In this document: positions 1 through 7,483 of the stretch, one piece after another
How positions within the stretch are numbered: position 1 is the first letter of the stretch
Layout of the letters: the number at the start of each line of letters is the position of its first letter
Position numbers and translations under genes: made by a program
The notes under the pieces: generated by a model
Seen by the model: only the letters and a program-made list of their open reading frames with translations
What the model was told of the DNA's origin: nothing
Database searches by the model: none
Assembly: GCA_945874355.1 (NCBI GenBank)
Contig: CAMCGB010000004.1
Coordinates: forward strand, 103,596-167,595
Length of the DNA: 64,000 bases
Direction: 5' to 3'
From: an uncultured Bacteroides sp.
Lineage (GTDB): Bacteria > Bacteroidota > Bacteroidia > Bacteroidales > UBA932

Positions 1-575
1 GGGAAATCATCAACGCAATCCTGTTCCAGATTCAGGAGAGCGGATATGCCGATTCGCTGCGCAACGGCCTTGTACTCACCGGAGGCGGTGCCGAGCTGGT
101 CAATTTCGCCAATATGTTCAAGGAGATGTCGGGCTATACCGTAAGGCTCGGATACCCCCGCAGCCAGCTGTTCAGCTCGGGTGGATGCCCGGGAGTGAAC
201 GAGACCTCGGCCGCAGCCGCTATGGGTATGATACTTGAAGCCAAGCGCGACCCCAGGCTCAACTGCGTGGAAGAGGCGCCTTCCGAAAGAAAAGCGGAGG
301 AAGAGCAGCAGGCTGAGCAGGAGACCGTACGGAATCAGGCATCCGCAGAGGAGGCCTCAAATCAGGACGGCACCCTGTTCGGGGAGACAGAAGACGAGCT
401 GATAGTTCCCAACAAGAAGAAAAAGAAGAAGGATCAGGTGAAGATAACCTGGATAAGGAAGATGGGAAAGAAGATTTCCAACAGCCTTGAAGGAGCCTTC
501 GACAGCACCGTAGGTGAACTATTCGACAAAATGGATGAAGACAATAGAGAAGATTATGGCAGAACAGACAATTAA
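1..575 (+). CDS. ftsA: Cell division protein FtsA, C-terminal part (5' end outside window)
   Basis: The reading frame is open from the window edge (first full codon at base 3) and gives the last 190 residues. The first 75 or so match the end of the actin-like fold of FtsA, with the nucleotide-binding motif LTGGGAEL near the start and the segment GCPGVNETSAAAAMGM after it. About 110 charged residues follow, including a run of six lysines, and end in an amphipathic stretch (MGKKISNSLEGAFDS...) that could be the membrane-targeting helix. FtsA tethers FtsZ to the membrane. Its end overlaps the ftsZ start by 20 bases, the classic ftsA-ftsZ arrangement. The family call rests on the motif and the neighbour; the role of the tail is inferred. 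Confidence 0.93.
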   Translation, partial: EIINAILFQIQESGYADSLRNGLVLTGGGAELVNFANMFKEMSGYTVRLGYPRSQLFSSGGCPGVNETSAAAAMGMILEAKRDPRLNCVEEAPSERKAEEEQQAEQETVRNQASAEEASNQDGTLFGETEDELIVPNKKKKKKDQVKITWIRKMGKKISNSLEGAFDSTVGELFDKMDEDNREDYGRTDN

Positions 576-1812
576 TGAGGAGAACCTGATAGACTCCATC
601 ACCCCCAGCGATTGGGTGACCAGTGACGAAATAATCAAGGTTATAGGCGTGGGCGGCGGTGGCTGCAACGCTGTGAACTATATGTATAACAAGGGCATCA
701 AAGGGTGCAGTTTTGTGGTCTGCAACACTGATTCCCAGGCTCTTCGCTGCTCCAGCGTCCCTGTGCAGATACAGATGGGAAGGGGCCTGGGAGCAGGAAC
801 CAACCCCATCAACGGCCGCAACGCCGCACTGGAGAGCCAGGACCAGATTGAGAAGATAGTGCTCGACACCCACACCAAGATGCTCTTCATAACCGCGGGT
901 ATGGGCGGAGGAACCGGCACGGGAGCCGCTCCCGTCATCGCCAAGATGGCCAAGGACAAGGGTATACTGACCGTAGCCGTGGTTACGCTCCCCTTCCTCA
1001 ACGAAGGCAACGAGGCCCTGTCCAGGGCAATCGACGGAGTGCATGAGCTCGAAAAGAACGTGGACAGCCTGCTTATCATCAACAACGAGAAGCTGCACGA
1101 GTACTACGGCAATCAGCTCATACAGGACGCCTTCCCCCAGGCCGACGAAGTGCTTGCGACTGCCGTCAGGGGAATAGTCGAAATCATCAAGAAGCCCGGC
1201 TATATCAATGTGGACTTCAAGGATGTGGAGACTATGATGAAAAACAGCGGAATGGCTCTGATGGGCAGCGGAGTGGGAAGCGGAAAGAACCGCATAGAGG
1301 ATGCCGTCAAGGCCGCCTTCGAGTCTCCCCTGCTCAACGATTTCGACCTCAAGACGGCAAAGAAAGTGCTGGTCAACATCACCTGCGGACACAACGAGCA
1401 GGGCATCACGATGGACGACCTGAACATGATCAACAAGAAGATCGACGAGTACACCGGAAGGGCCAACAACTTCAAGCGGGGTCTCATCTGGGATGACGAC
1501 CCGGAGATCGGGGACACGATACGCATCACTTCGATAGTGACCGGACTGAAGTTCTCAGATGTCATAGGAGCGACCCGCGATATGGGTAACTACATTATGA
1601 TAGGCAAGGACTTCAGCTACGACAAGAGCCGTATGGCATCCTCCGAGGGCATCAGCCTGTTCGCCGACAGCGGCTCGCAGCAGATAGGATACAATACCAA
1701 GAGCAACGTCAGGAAGTTCCGCTTCGACCCCGACGAGTGTCCCTGCCTTGCAAGCGGGGAGAACCTTTCGGAGCTGGAGACCGTTCCTGCAATCAGAAGA
1801 ATACAATCATGA
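556..1812 (+). CDS. ftsZ: Cell division GTPase FtsZ
   Basis: This 418-residue tubulin homologue polymerises at mid-cell to form the division ring. Visible motifs are GVGGGGCNAV (residues 31-40), the tubulin signature GGGTGTGAAP (117-126) and the catalytic T7 loop NVDFKD. The C-terminal linker is short and ends in VPAIRR, which resembles the conserved tail peptide that binds FtsA. An upstream in-frame ATG at 514 exists, but the start at 556 begins MAEQTI and leaves only a 20-base overlap with ftsA, so it is preferred. The stop codon overlaps the gltX start in an ATGA arrangement, suggesting translational coupling. Confidence 0.98.
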   Translation: MAEQTINEENLIDSITPSDWVTSDEIIKVIGVGGGGCNAVNYMYNKGIKGCSFVVCNTDSQALRCSSVPVQIQMGRGLGAGTNPINGRNAALESQDQIEKIVLDTHTKMLFITAGMGGGTGTGAAPVIAKMAKDKGILTVAVVTLPFLNEGNEALSRAIDGVHELEKNVDSLLIINNEKLHEYYGNQLIQDAFPQADEVLATAVRGIVEIIKKPGYINVDFKDVETMMKNSGMALMGSGVGSGKNRIEDAVKAAFESPLLNDFDLKTAKKVLVNITCGHNEQGITMDDLNMINKKIDEYTGRANNFKRGLIWDDDPEIGDTIRITSIVTGLKFSDVIGATRDMGNYIMIGKDFSYDKSRMASSEGISLFADSGSQQIGYNTKSNVRKFRFDPDECPCLASGENLSELETVPAIRRIQS

Positions 1813-3437
1813 GAAAGACCAGAGTAAGATTTGCGCCCTCACCTACCGGCCCCCTGCATATGGGAGGAGTGAGAACCGCGCTCTATAACTACCTCTATGC
1901 CAAGCAGAGAGGTGGCGACTTCATCATACGCATCGAGGACACCGACTCGCACCGTTTCGTACCCGGAGCCGAGGAGTACATCATCGAATCGCTCAAGTGG
2001 TGCGGCATCATCCCCGACGAAGGAGTTGACGGGAACGGAAAGGTAGTAGAGCAGCCGAACGAAAAGCACCCTCACGCGCCTTACCGCCAGAGCCAGAGAC
2101 GCAGCATTTACCGGCAGTATGCCGAGCAGCTTGTTGCAAGCGGAAACGCCTACTACGCCTTCGACAGCGAGGAGGACCTGGAGCTGGCCCGTTCGAAGGC
2201 TGAGAACGCCGGACAGACCTTTATCTACAACCACTCCACACGGGGTGGAATGTGCAACTCGCTCAATATGGACTCCGGGACCCTGCAGCGCATGCTCGAG
2301 GCGAGGACTGACTGGACCATACGCTTTAAAATGCCTGAGAACGTGACAGTTGCGATGGACGACCTGATCCGCGGACATATCGAGGTGAACACTTCCACGC
2401 TTGACGACAAGGTGCTGTGGAAGAGGGCTGACGAACTGCCCACATACCATCTTGCCAACATTGTGGACGACCATCTGATGGAGATTACCGAGGTCATCCG
2501 CGGCGAAGAGTGGCTGCCGTCCCTTCCCCTGCATTACCTTCTCTACAAGGCCTTCGGATGGGAGGATACAATGCCCCGTTTCGCGCACCTTCCGCTTCTT
2601 CTCAAGCCCGTGGGCAACGGAAAGCTCAGCAAGAGGGACGGAGATAAGCTCGGATTCCCGGTGTTCCCCCTCCAATGGACAAATGCGCAGGGAGAAACTT
2701 CAAGAGGCTATCGCGAGGACGGATATTTCCCCGAGGCCTTTGTCAACCTGCTTGCCCTGCTGGGATGGAATCCCGGCACGGAGCAGGAGATCTTCTCAAT
2801 GGATGAGCTGATAAAGGAGTTCTCTCTTGAAAAGGTGGGCAAGGCAGGAGCTAAATTCAACCCCGAGAAGGCAAAGTGGTTCAATAAGGAATACCTCAGA
2901 AAGCAGAGCGACGAGAGCCTTGCGACTTCCCTTATGGATATTCTCAACGCAAAGAGAGTGAAATGCGACTACGACTATGTACTTAAGGTAGTGAAACTTA
3001 CCAAGGAGAGGGCAAGTTTCGTAAAGGATATCTGGGATATTGCCGCCTGCCTGTTCATAGCTCCACGGGAGTACTCCGATTACTCGGTAGTCGCCGGAGC
3101 GGCGTTTACTAAGAGCGCTGACGCGTCAAGACCTGTGGACCCGAGGGCCAAGGTGTATGACGACAATGCCACCAAGCCTTTCCTTGCAAAGGATGTGGAC
3201 AAGTTCTACAAGAGCGAGTTCTATGATGCCGCGCTGGATGCCGTACAGAACAGCGAAGCCGACACTATCGAAAGCTACATCCGTGAAAAGGGCCTGAATC
3301 TGGGCAAGGTGATGAACTGCCTCAGACTCGCTCTGACCGGAGCCGCGAGCGGCCTTGGAATCAGCGACATAATGACCCTGATAGGAAAGCAGGAGTGCCT
3401 CGACAGGCTCGCCTTCATGAAGCAGAGACTGGGCTAA
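1809..3437 (+). CDS. gltX: Glutamyl-tRNA synthetase
   Basis: The 542-residue class I aminoacyl-tRNA synthetase charges tRNA-Glu in the cytoplasm. The HIGH-type motif lies in APSPTGPLHMGG (residues 9-20) and the KMSKS-type motif is KLSKRDG, both typical of GltX. The frame is open back to 1737, but the ATG at 1809 gives the standard N-terminus MRKTRVRFAPSPTG and overlaps the ftsZ stop by four bases. The length is a little above the bacterial norm, and the C-terminal anticodon-binding part is present. It ends four bases before the convergent truB gene. Confidence 0.97.
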   Translation: MRKTRVRFAPSPTGPLHMGGVRTALYNYLYAKQRGGDFIIRIEDTDSHRFVPGAEEYIIESLKWCGIIPDEGVDGNGKVVEQPNEKHPHAPYRQSQRRSIYRQYAEQLVASGNAYYAFDSEEDLELARSKAENAGQTFIYNHSTRGGMCNSLNMDSGTLQRMLEARTDWTIRFKMPENVTVAMDDLIRGHIEVNTSTLDDKVLWKRADELPTYHLANIVDDHLMEITEVIRGEEWLPSLPLHYLLYKAFGWEDTMPRFAHLPLLLKPVGNGKLSKRDGDKLGFPVFPLQWTNAQGETSRGYREDGYFPEAFVNLLALLGWNPGTEQEIFSMDELIKEFSLEKVGKAGAKFNPEKAKWFNKEYLRKQSDESLATSLMDILNAKRVKCDYDYVLKVVKLTKERASFVKDIWDIAACLFIAPREYSDYSVVAGAAFTKSADASRPVDPRAKVYDDNATKPFLAKDVDKFYKSEFYDAALDAVQNSEADTIESYIREKGLNLGKVMNCLRLALTGAASGLGISDIMTLIGKQECLDRLAFMKQRLG

Positions 3438-3441
3438 GAGT

Positions 3442-4293
3442 CTAATCTATCTTGAACAGCTCGAGGGCCTGGTCCAGAGTTACGGCGTCTTCCAGAGTGA
3501 AGCCGCCGTTTTTCGTGCGCCTGAGCGAACTCAAAAAAGCTCTGGTGCCGAGTGCTTCGCCAAGGTCCCGGGCAAAGGAGCGGATATATGTACCCTTGCT
3601 GCACTCCAGCCTTACGCGGGCAAGCGGAAGATGCAGGGAAGAGATGTCCTCGACATTGATTCTGGCGCTGCGCCCTTCCAACTCTTCGGGACGGGGGTAG
3701 CAGGGCGAAGGATCGAAGCTCAGAAGCTCCAGGTCGTAGATATTGACTTTGCTTGCCTGCAGAAGGCCGGAAGTGTCTTCGAGAGCCCCTTTGGCATAGA
3801 GTTTACGGGCTGTTTCATAGGCCCTTACCCCATCTACGCTCTTGGCGCTGAAAAGCGGAGCCACCTGCATCTGTTCTCCGCGGAAAGACTCCAGGGAGGT
3901 CCTCAGGGACTCTTCGTCCACGCAGTCTGCCGGGCAGAAGGATTCCAGTTGCTTCTCCAGGTCGTAGGAAGCCGTGCAGGCGCCGAAGCTGACTCCTGCG
4001 ACGTATTCCTTCCTTGAAGCCTGGAGGCTCTCGGCCTTTTTGGTGGCCGCACCTATGCACACCAGAAGAAGACCCGTTGCAAGCGGATCCAGAGTGCCGG
4101 CATGGCCTACTTTAAGGTTCTTCTTTCCGAAAAAGCGCACAGCCGCCCACTTGAGCTTCCGCAGCACATCGGCGGAGGTCCAGCGGTAGGGCTTGTCAAT
4201 CGGGAGGATTATGCCTTCGGGATAGGAGGCAATATCATTGGAGGGTAATCTTTTCAATGCGTCTGAGGTGTCTTCCGCCTTCGAAGCCGGCAT
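3442..4293 (-). CDS. truB: tRNA pseudouridine-55 synthase TruB
   Basis: TruB isomerises U55 in the T-loop of tRNAs. The protein is 283 residues; the catalytic aspartate is D69 in the hallmark motif GHAGTLDPLATG (residues 63-74), and PIDKPYRWTS (31-40) is the usual N-terminal family motif. It lies downstream of rpiB on the - strand and the annotated ATG overlaps the rpiB end by 59 bases. That overlap is long; a shorter start (for example a TTG around 4258) cannot be excluded, because the first 25 residues are not conserved family sequence. Its end faces gltX across four bases. Confidence 0.95.
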   Translation of the reverse strand: MPASKAEDTSDALKRLPSNDIASYPEGIILPIDKPYRWTSADVLRKLKWAAVRFFGKKNLKVGHAGTLDPLATGLLLVCIGAATKKAESLQASRKEYVAGVSFGACTASYDLEKQLESFCPADCVDEESLRTSLESFRGEQMQVAPLFSAKSVDGVRAYETARKLYAKGALEDTSGLLQASKVNIYDLELLSFDPSPCYPRPEELEGRSARINVEDISSLHLPLARVRLECSKGTYIRSFARDLGEALGTRAFLSSLRRTKNGGFTLEDAVTLDQALELFKID

Positions 4294-4666
4294 CCAGATA
4301 TGCGCGGGTCATCATCACTGCCATCCTGCGTGACACGAACCGGGCCGGTATGACCAGAACATTGGCGTCGTTGTGTTGTTTGACCAGTTTGGCTACTGCG
4401 CAGTTCCAGGCAAGGCCGGCCCTGATGCCGCGGCAGTGGTTGAGGGTCATCGCCATTCCGTTCCCCGTGCCGCAGATAGCTATGCCGCAGTCCAGCTCGC
4501 CTTTCTGAAGAGCCCCGGCAAGCGGGTGGGCAAAATCAGGATAGTCACAACTCTCGGGGCTGTCTGTCCCGAAATTCACTACCGTGTGACCTTTTTTCAA
4601 CAGGTACTCCACAAGTGCAGTCTTGCACTCGAGTCCCGCGTGATCATTGCAAATACCTATAGTCAT
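4235..4666 (-). CDS. rpiB: Ribose 5-phosphate isomerase B
   Basis: A 143-residue RpiB/LacAB sugar-phosphate isomerase that interconverts ribose 5-phosphate and ribulose 5-phosphate in the pentose phosphate pathway. The start at 4666 gives MTIGICNDHAGLECK, the standard family N-terminus; the frame stays open upstream but that extension runs through the promoter and the neighbouring gene. The segment CGIAICGTGNGM holds the catalytic cysteine and anion-binding loop, and the HNDANVL motif is present. It leads a two-gene - strand unit with truB and has a good promoter 20 bases upstream. Confidence 0.94.
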   Translation of the reverse strand: MTIGICNDHAGLECKTALVEYLLKKGHTVVNFGTDSPESCDYPDFAHPLAGALQKGELDCGIAICGTGNGMAMTLNHCRGIRAGLAWNCAVAKLVKQHNDANVLVIPARFVSRRMAVMMTRAYLDAGFEGGRHLRRIEKITLQ

Positions 4667-4685
4667 ACTAAAGTCAGCCTTTGTG

Positions 4686-4693
4686 CAAAGATA
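4686..4693 (-). promoter_or_regulatory. Promoter -7 element for rpiB-truB
   Basis: Read on the - strand this is TATCTTTG, a match to the Bacteroidetes primary sigma factor -7 consensus TAnnTTTG, ending 20 bases before the rpiB ATG. No clear -33 TTTG element was confirmed. Confidence 0.6.
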
Positions 4694-4724
4694 CACAAAA
4701 GCAATTAAAAAAGGCTCAAGTTTC

Positions 4725-6242
4725 TTAGAATTCAAGAAAGACTCCGGCGTCAATGAAGCAGCGGCTTCCGGCGGAGCTGGAGGCAAGATACTTTGCAGAT
4801 GCCTTGACACCCAAAGATATGCCTTCTTTGAGGGTATGGCTGTAGCCAAGGTCCAAGGCGAGAGTGAGATAATCCGAAGCATAGATGGACAGGTCGTGGG
4901 GATACCATTCCTTCACCACACGGCTTTCAGACCTCACTCCGGAGTATGAGTAGAGCGAGCCCAGAGCCTTGCGAACTCTGGCAGAAGTACCGATCCAGGC
5001 AAGGGAGGAAGAGCCCAAAAGGAACTGTCTTCGCGCCTGGACTTGGGCCCCAACCGCGCTGTAGGAGAATTCCGACTGAGGGGACAGGTACTCATCGTCC
5101 TTGAGGGTATAGTCGAGCCCGGAGCTGAACTGCCAGCGGTAAGAATCCCCTTCGGTAAGGAAACAGTCGTAGCGGAGATCTGCCTGAAGGGTATTGTAAC
5201 GGCTCATAATCGCTTTGGAAACCACCTGCCAGCCGACCCCGGTCACCTGCTTTGTAGAGAATTCCGTTCCTTCCGTGATGCGCAGGAGAGCCTTCAGGGC
5301 AAGACGGTGAAGGCTTCTTTCCCTCTCAAGGACAAGATAGGAGTTCAGTTGAAGGTCATTCACACTGCTGCTGCCGATATCCCGTGGCTGGGAATAATCC
5401 TCCCGGAGAGCGGTGTGGCTGAGAGTATATAGAGCTTCCGAGAGAAAATGCAGAGAAGCGTTGTCGATGCTGTACTGCACGGAAGCCTCTGCACGGTCGG
5501 TGGTGTAGTACATTATGTTGATTCCACCCGAACCGACCATATCCTCAACATAATTTCCCAAGCCTTTGAGTACAAATACATTCTGCATCTGGGAGCTGTT
5601 GCTCAGCGTGGGGACGGAGCGTTCCAGGCCGTGGCCGTATCCAAGGGCGAGGCCGAGACTGGAGCGCGAAGAAAAGGAATATACGATCGAAGGGGCGAGA
5701 TTGACCAGATAGGACACCGATTCGCTTCGGGGGTCGTTCTGCTTGGCGCTTATGCGGTCGCGGTAGAGCATTGAGAGACCCAGATGCAGGGAGCGGCCAA
5801 GCGGCGCGGCTGCCTTGAAAGCCATGGAATAGCTCTGCCTATTGAAGTCGCTCGACGTGGTGTCGGCCACATTGTAAATGTAGTTCTCGTCGAAAGGGTC
5901 GTAGAGCAAGGTATTGTACCGGCTTCCGCTTGAGTGATGATTGTCATATTCGAAACTGCCCCAAAGACGGATTTTACCGATGCTGGCCGCTCCCTGGGTG
6001 TCGAAACTGAACTGCGAATCAGTCTGCGGCTGCTGCATCAGATGGTAGTCTCCGTCCTGATGACTGTAAAGCAGCTGTGCGGTGTTCGCAAATTCAAAAG
6101 GAGCTGCGTCCAGCCCTGCGGCGTTTCGGCTCAGAAGCCAGGTCTGACGATAAGACGACAGATAGGCGTCGCCCTGTGCCGCCACAATCAGCGGCACAAG
6201 ACCGAACGCCAGTGATAGAGTATATTTCTTTATTTTGCCCAT
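4725..6242 (-). CDS. DUF6850-family outer-membrane beta-barrel protein
   Basis: A 505-residue protein with a cleavable signal peptide (KKYTLSLAFGLVPLIVAAQG) and a body of alternating short strands rich in aromatic and serine residues, ending in the phenylalanine typical of outer-membrane barrels (...VFLEF). The layout matches the DUF6850 family of Bacteroidales beta-barrels that sit beside DUF4876 and TonB receptor genes; I recognise this from sequence style and context, not from a search. It is the last gene of the four-gene operon that starts at 12470 and overlaps the DUF4876 gene by 13 bases. Its function is unknown; a partner barrel of the TonB receptor is a reasonable guess. Confidence 0.75.
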   Translation of the reverse strand: MGKIKKYTLSLAFGLVPLIVAAQGDAYLSSYRQTWLLSRNAAGLDAAPFEFANTAQLLYSHQDGDYHLMQQPQTDSQFSFDTQGAASIGKIRLWGSFEYDNHHSSGSRYNTLLYDPFDENYIYNVADTTSSDFNRQSYSMAFKAAAPLGRSLHLGLSMLYRDRISAKQNDPRSESVSYLVNLAPSIVYSFSSRSSLGLALGYGHGLERSVPTLSNSSQMQNVFVLKGLGNYVEDMVGSGGINIMYYTTDRAEASVQYSIDNASLHFLSEALYTLSHTALREDYSQPRDIGSSSVNDLQLNSYLVLERERSLHRLALKALLRITEGTEFSTKQVTGVGWQVVSKAIMSRYNTLQADLRYDCFLTEGDSYRWQFSSGLDYTLKDDEYLSPQSEFSYSAVGAQVQARRQFLLGSSSLAWIGTSARVRKALGSLYSYSGVRSESRVVKEWYPHDLSIYASDYLTLALDLGYSHTLKEGISLGVKASAKYLASSSAGSRCFIDAGVFLEF

Positions 6243-7459
6243 GAGGCTTTCTTGGTATCCCTTCTGATTTCAGGCTTGGTGCTGACTTCGAAGTCGTTTG
6301 CAGAGTTGTTGGTATCCTTGTAAACAGGATCTCCTGCCTCGGAGCTGCCTTCCTTGACTCTGACAATAGACTCGTTGACATAGGTTCCGCTGACAAAGGT
6401 CTTGCCTGCGTCGATGTCTTCAGGGAGCCATCCGAGAGCTGTGCTGTTCTTGACCCAGTTAATTCCGTCCAGAACATCGCTGCGAAGTACGGGAGTATAG
6501 GTTCCGCTGACCTTGCCGGATGCATAATTTGCAACAAGGGTAGCATTCTCCACCGGAGCAGAAGGAGCGAAAAGGATGAATCCTGCGTTGAGAACCGAAG
6601 GCATATACTGCTTTGTGATAGTTGCCTGGGCGGGATTGAGAAGAATCATATTGTCCGAGTCGGGATTATCGACCTGACCGTTGGTGATGTAATTGTCGCA
6701 GACGGTCTCGAACTCTGCGCTCGAAAGGTCTATGGAGTTGGGATTCTTGTCCTCTGCGGTGTGGTCGGTAGCGTAGGAAGCTATGACAAAGCTCTCTCCC
6801 GGATTGAGCAGATAAGTCTTTCCGTCGCCGGGAATCTGCCAGATGATGCCGTTGAGGACAACATAATCGTCTGCCTTCATATAGGTAGCATTGCCTTCCG
6901 TGTCAACCATATAGCCGTTCTCATCGGCGAAATTGATGCTTGAGGACGAGTAGTTGCTGGTCGTGGCGATGCACAGGCCGTCCACATAGACAGCCTCGCT
7001 GCCGTTGTTGTACACCTCGAAGAAGTTATCCTTCAAATACATAGCATTGGAAGGAGTGCGGCTGCAGGAGTAGAATACCTCCTTGAAGACAAGAGACGAA
7101 GACTTGCTTGCCTTGATCTTGAGGGAAGTCAAGGCGTCGGAAGAACTGATGACCACAGCCTTGGCGGTACCGAGATAATTGTAGAGTGAATAGCGCGCGG
7201 TTGCGACAACGTCATACACACCTTCAAGAAGCTGATCCACCGAAACGCTCTTTGTCTGAGTTTCGAATTCAGTCACTTCGCCGGTATTGGTGTTTGTGAA
7301 AGTAACTGTATATGAGTCAGGTGAAGGCACACCGTCAGCGAAATCAGACTCATCCAGGGCAATCTCCAGATCAAAGAAGCGAATCACATCCTTGTTGCAG
7401 GAAGGAAGCAGAAAAAGTGCCGCAAGGGCAAGGAGAGTAGAAACAATAACTTTTTTCAT
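6230..7459 (-). CDS. DUF4876-family lipoprotein
   Basis: A 409-residue protein with a lipoprotein signal (ALAALFLLPSCNKD, lipid-carrying Cys about residue 21). An immunoglobulin-like N-terminal part is followed by a lamin-tail-like segment containing FFEVYNNGSEAVYVDGLCI. This pattern fits DUF4876, a Bacteroidetes family usually coded next to a TonB-dependent receptor. A surface-exposed substrate-binding partner, by analogy with SusD, is inferred only. It lies 24 bases after the TonB receptor and overlaps the DUF6850 gene, so the three are almost certainly co-transcribed. Confidence 0.75.
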   Translation of the reverse strand: MKKVIVSTLLALAALFLLPSCNKDVIRFFDLEIALDESDFADGVPSPDSYTVTFTNTNTGEVTEFETQTKSVSVDQLLEGVYDVVATARYSLYNYLGTAKAVVISSSDALTSLKIKASKSSSLVFKEVFYSCSRTPSNAMYLKDNFFEVYNNGSEAVYVDGLCIATTSNYSSSSINFADENGYMVDTEGNATYMKADDYVVLNGIIWQIPGDGKTYLLNPGESFVIASYATDHTAEDKNPNSIDLSSAEFETVCDNYITNGQVDNPDSDNMILLNPAQATITKQYMPSVLNAGFILFAPSAPVENATLVANYASGKVSGTYTPVLRSDVLDGINWVKNSTALGWLPEDIDAGKTFVSGTYVNESIVRVKEGSSEAGDPVYKDTNNSANDFEVSTKPEIRRDTKKASWAK

Positions 7460-7483
7460 ACACTTTAACTATTTTAGTGAAAC

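Noticed and set aside
259..1392. 377-residue frame on the - strand
   Set aside because: Antisense shadow of ftsA/ftsZ; no family motifs, no start context, and the + strand genes are certain.
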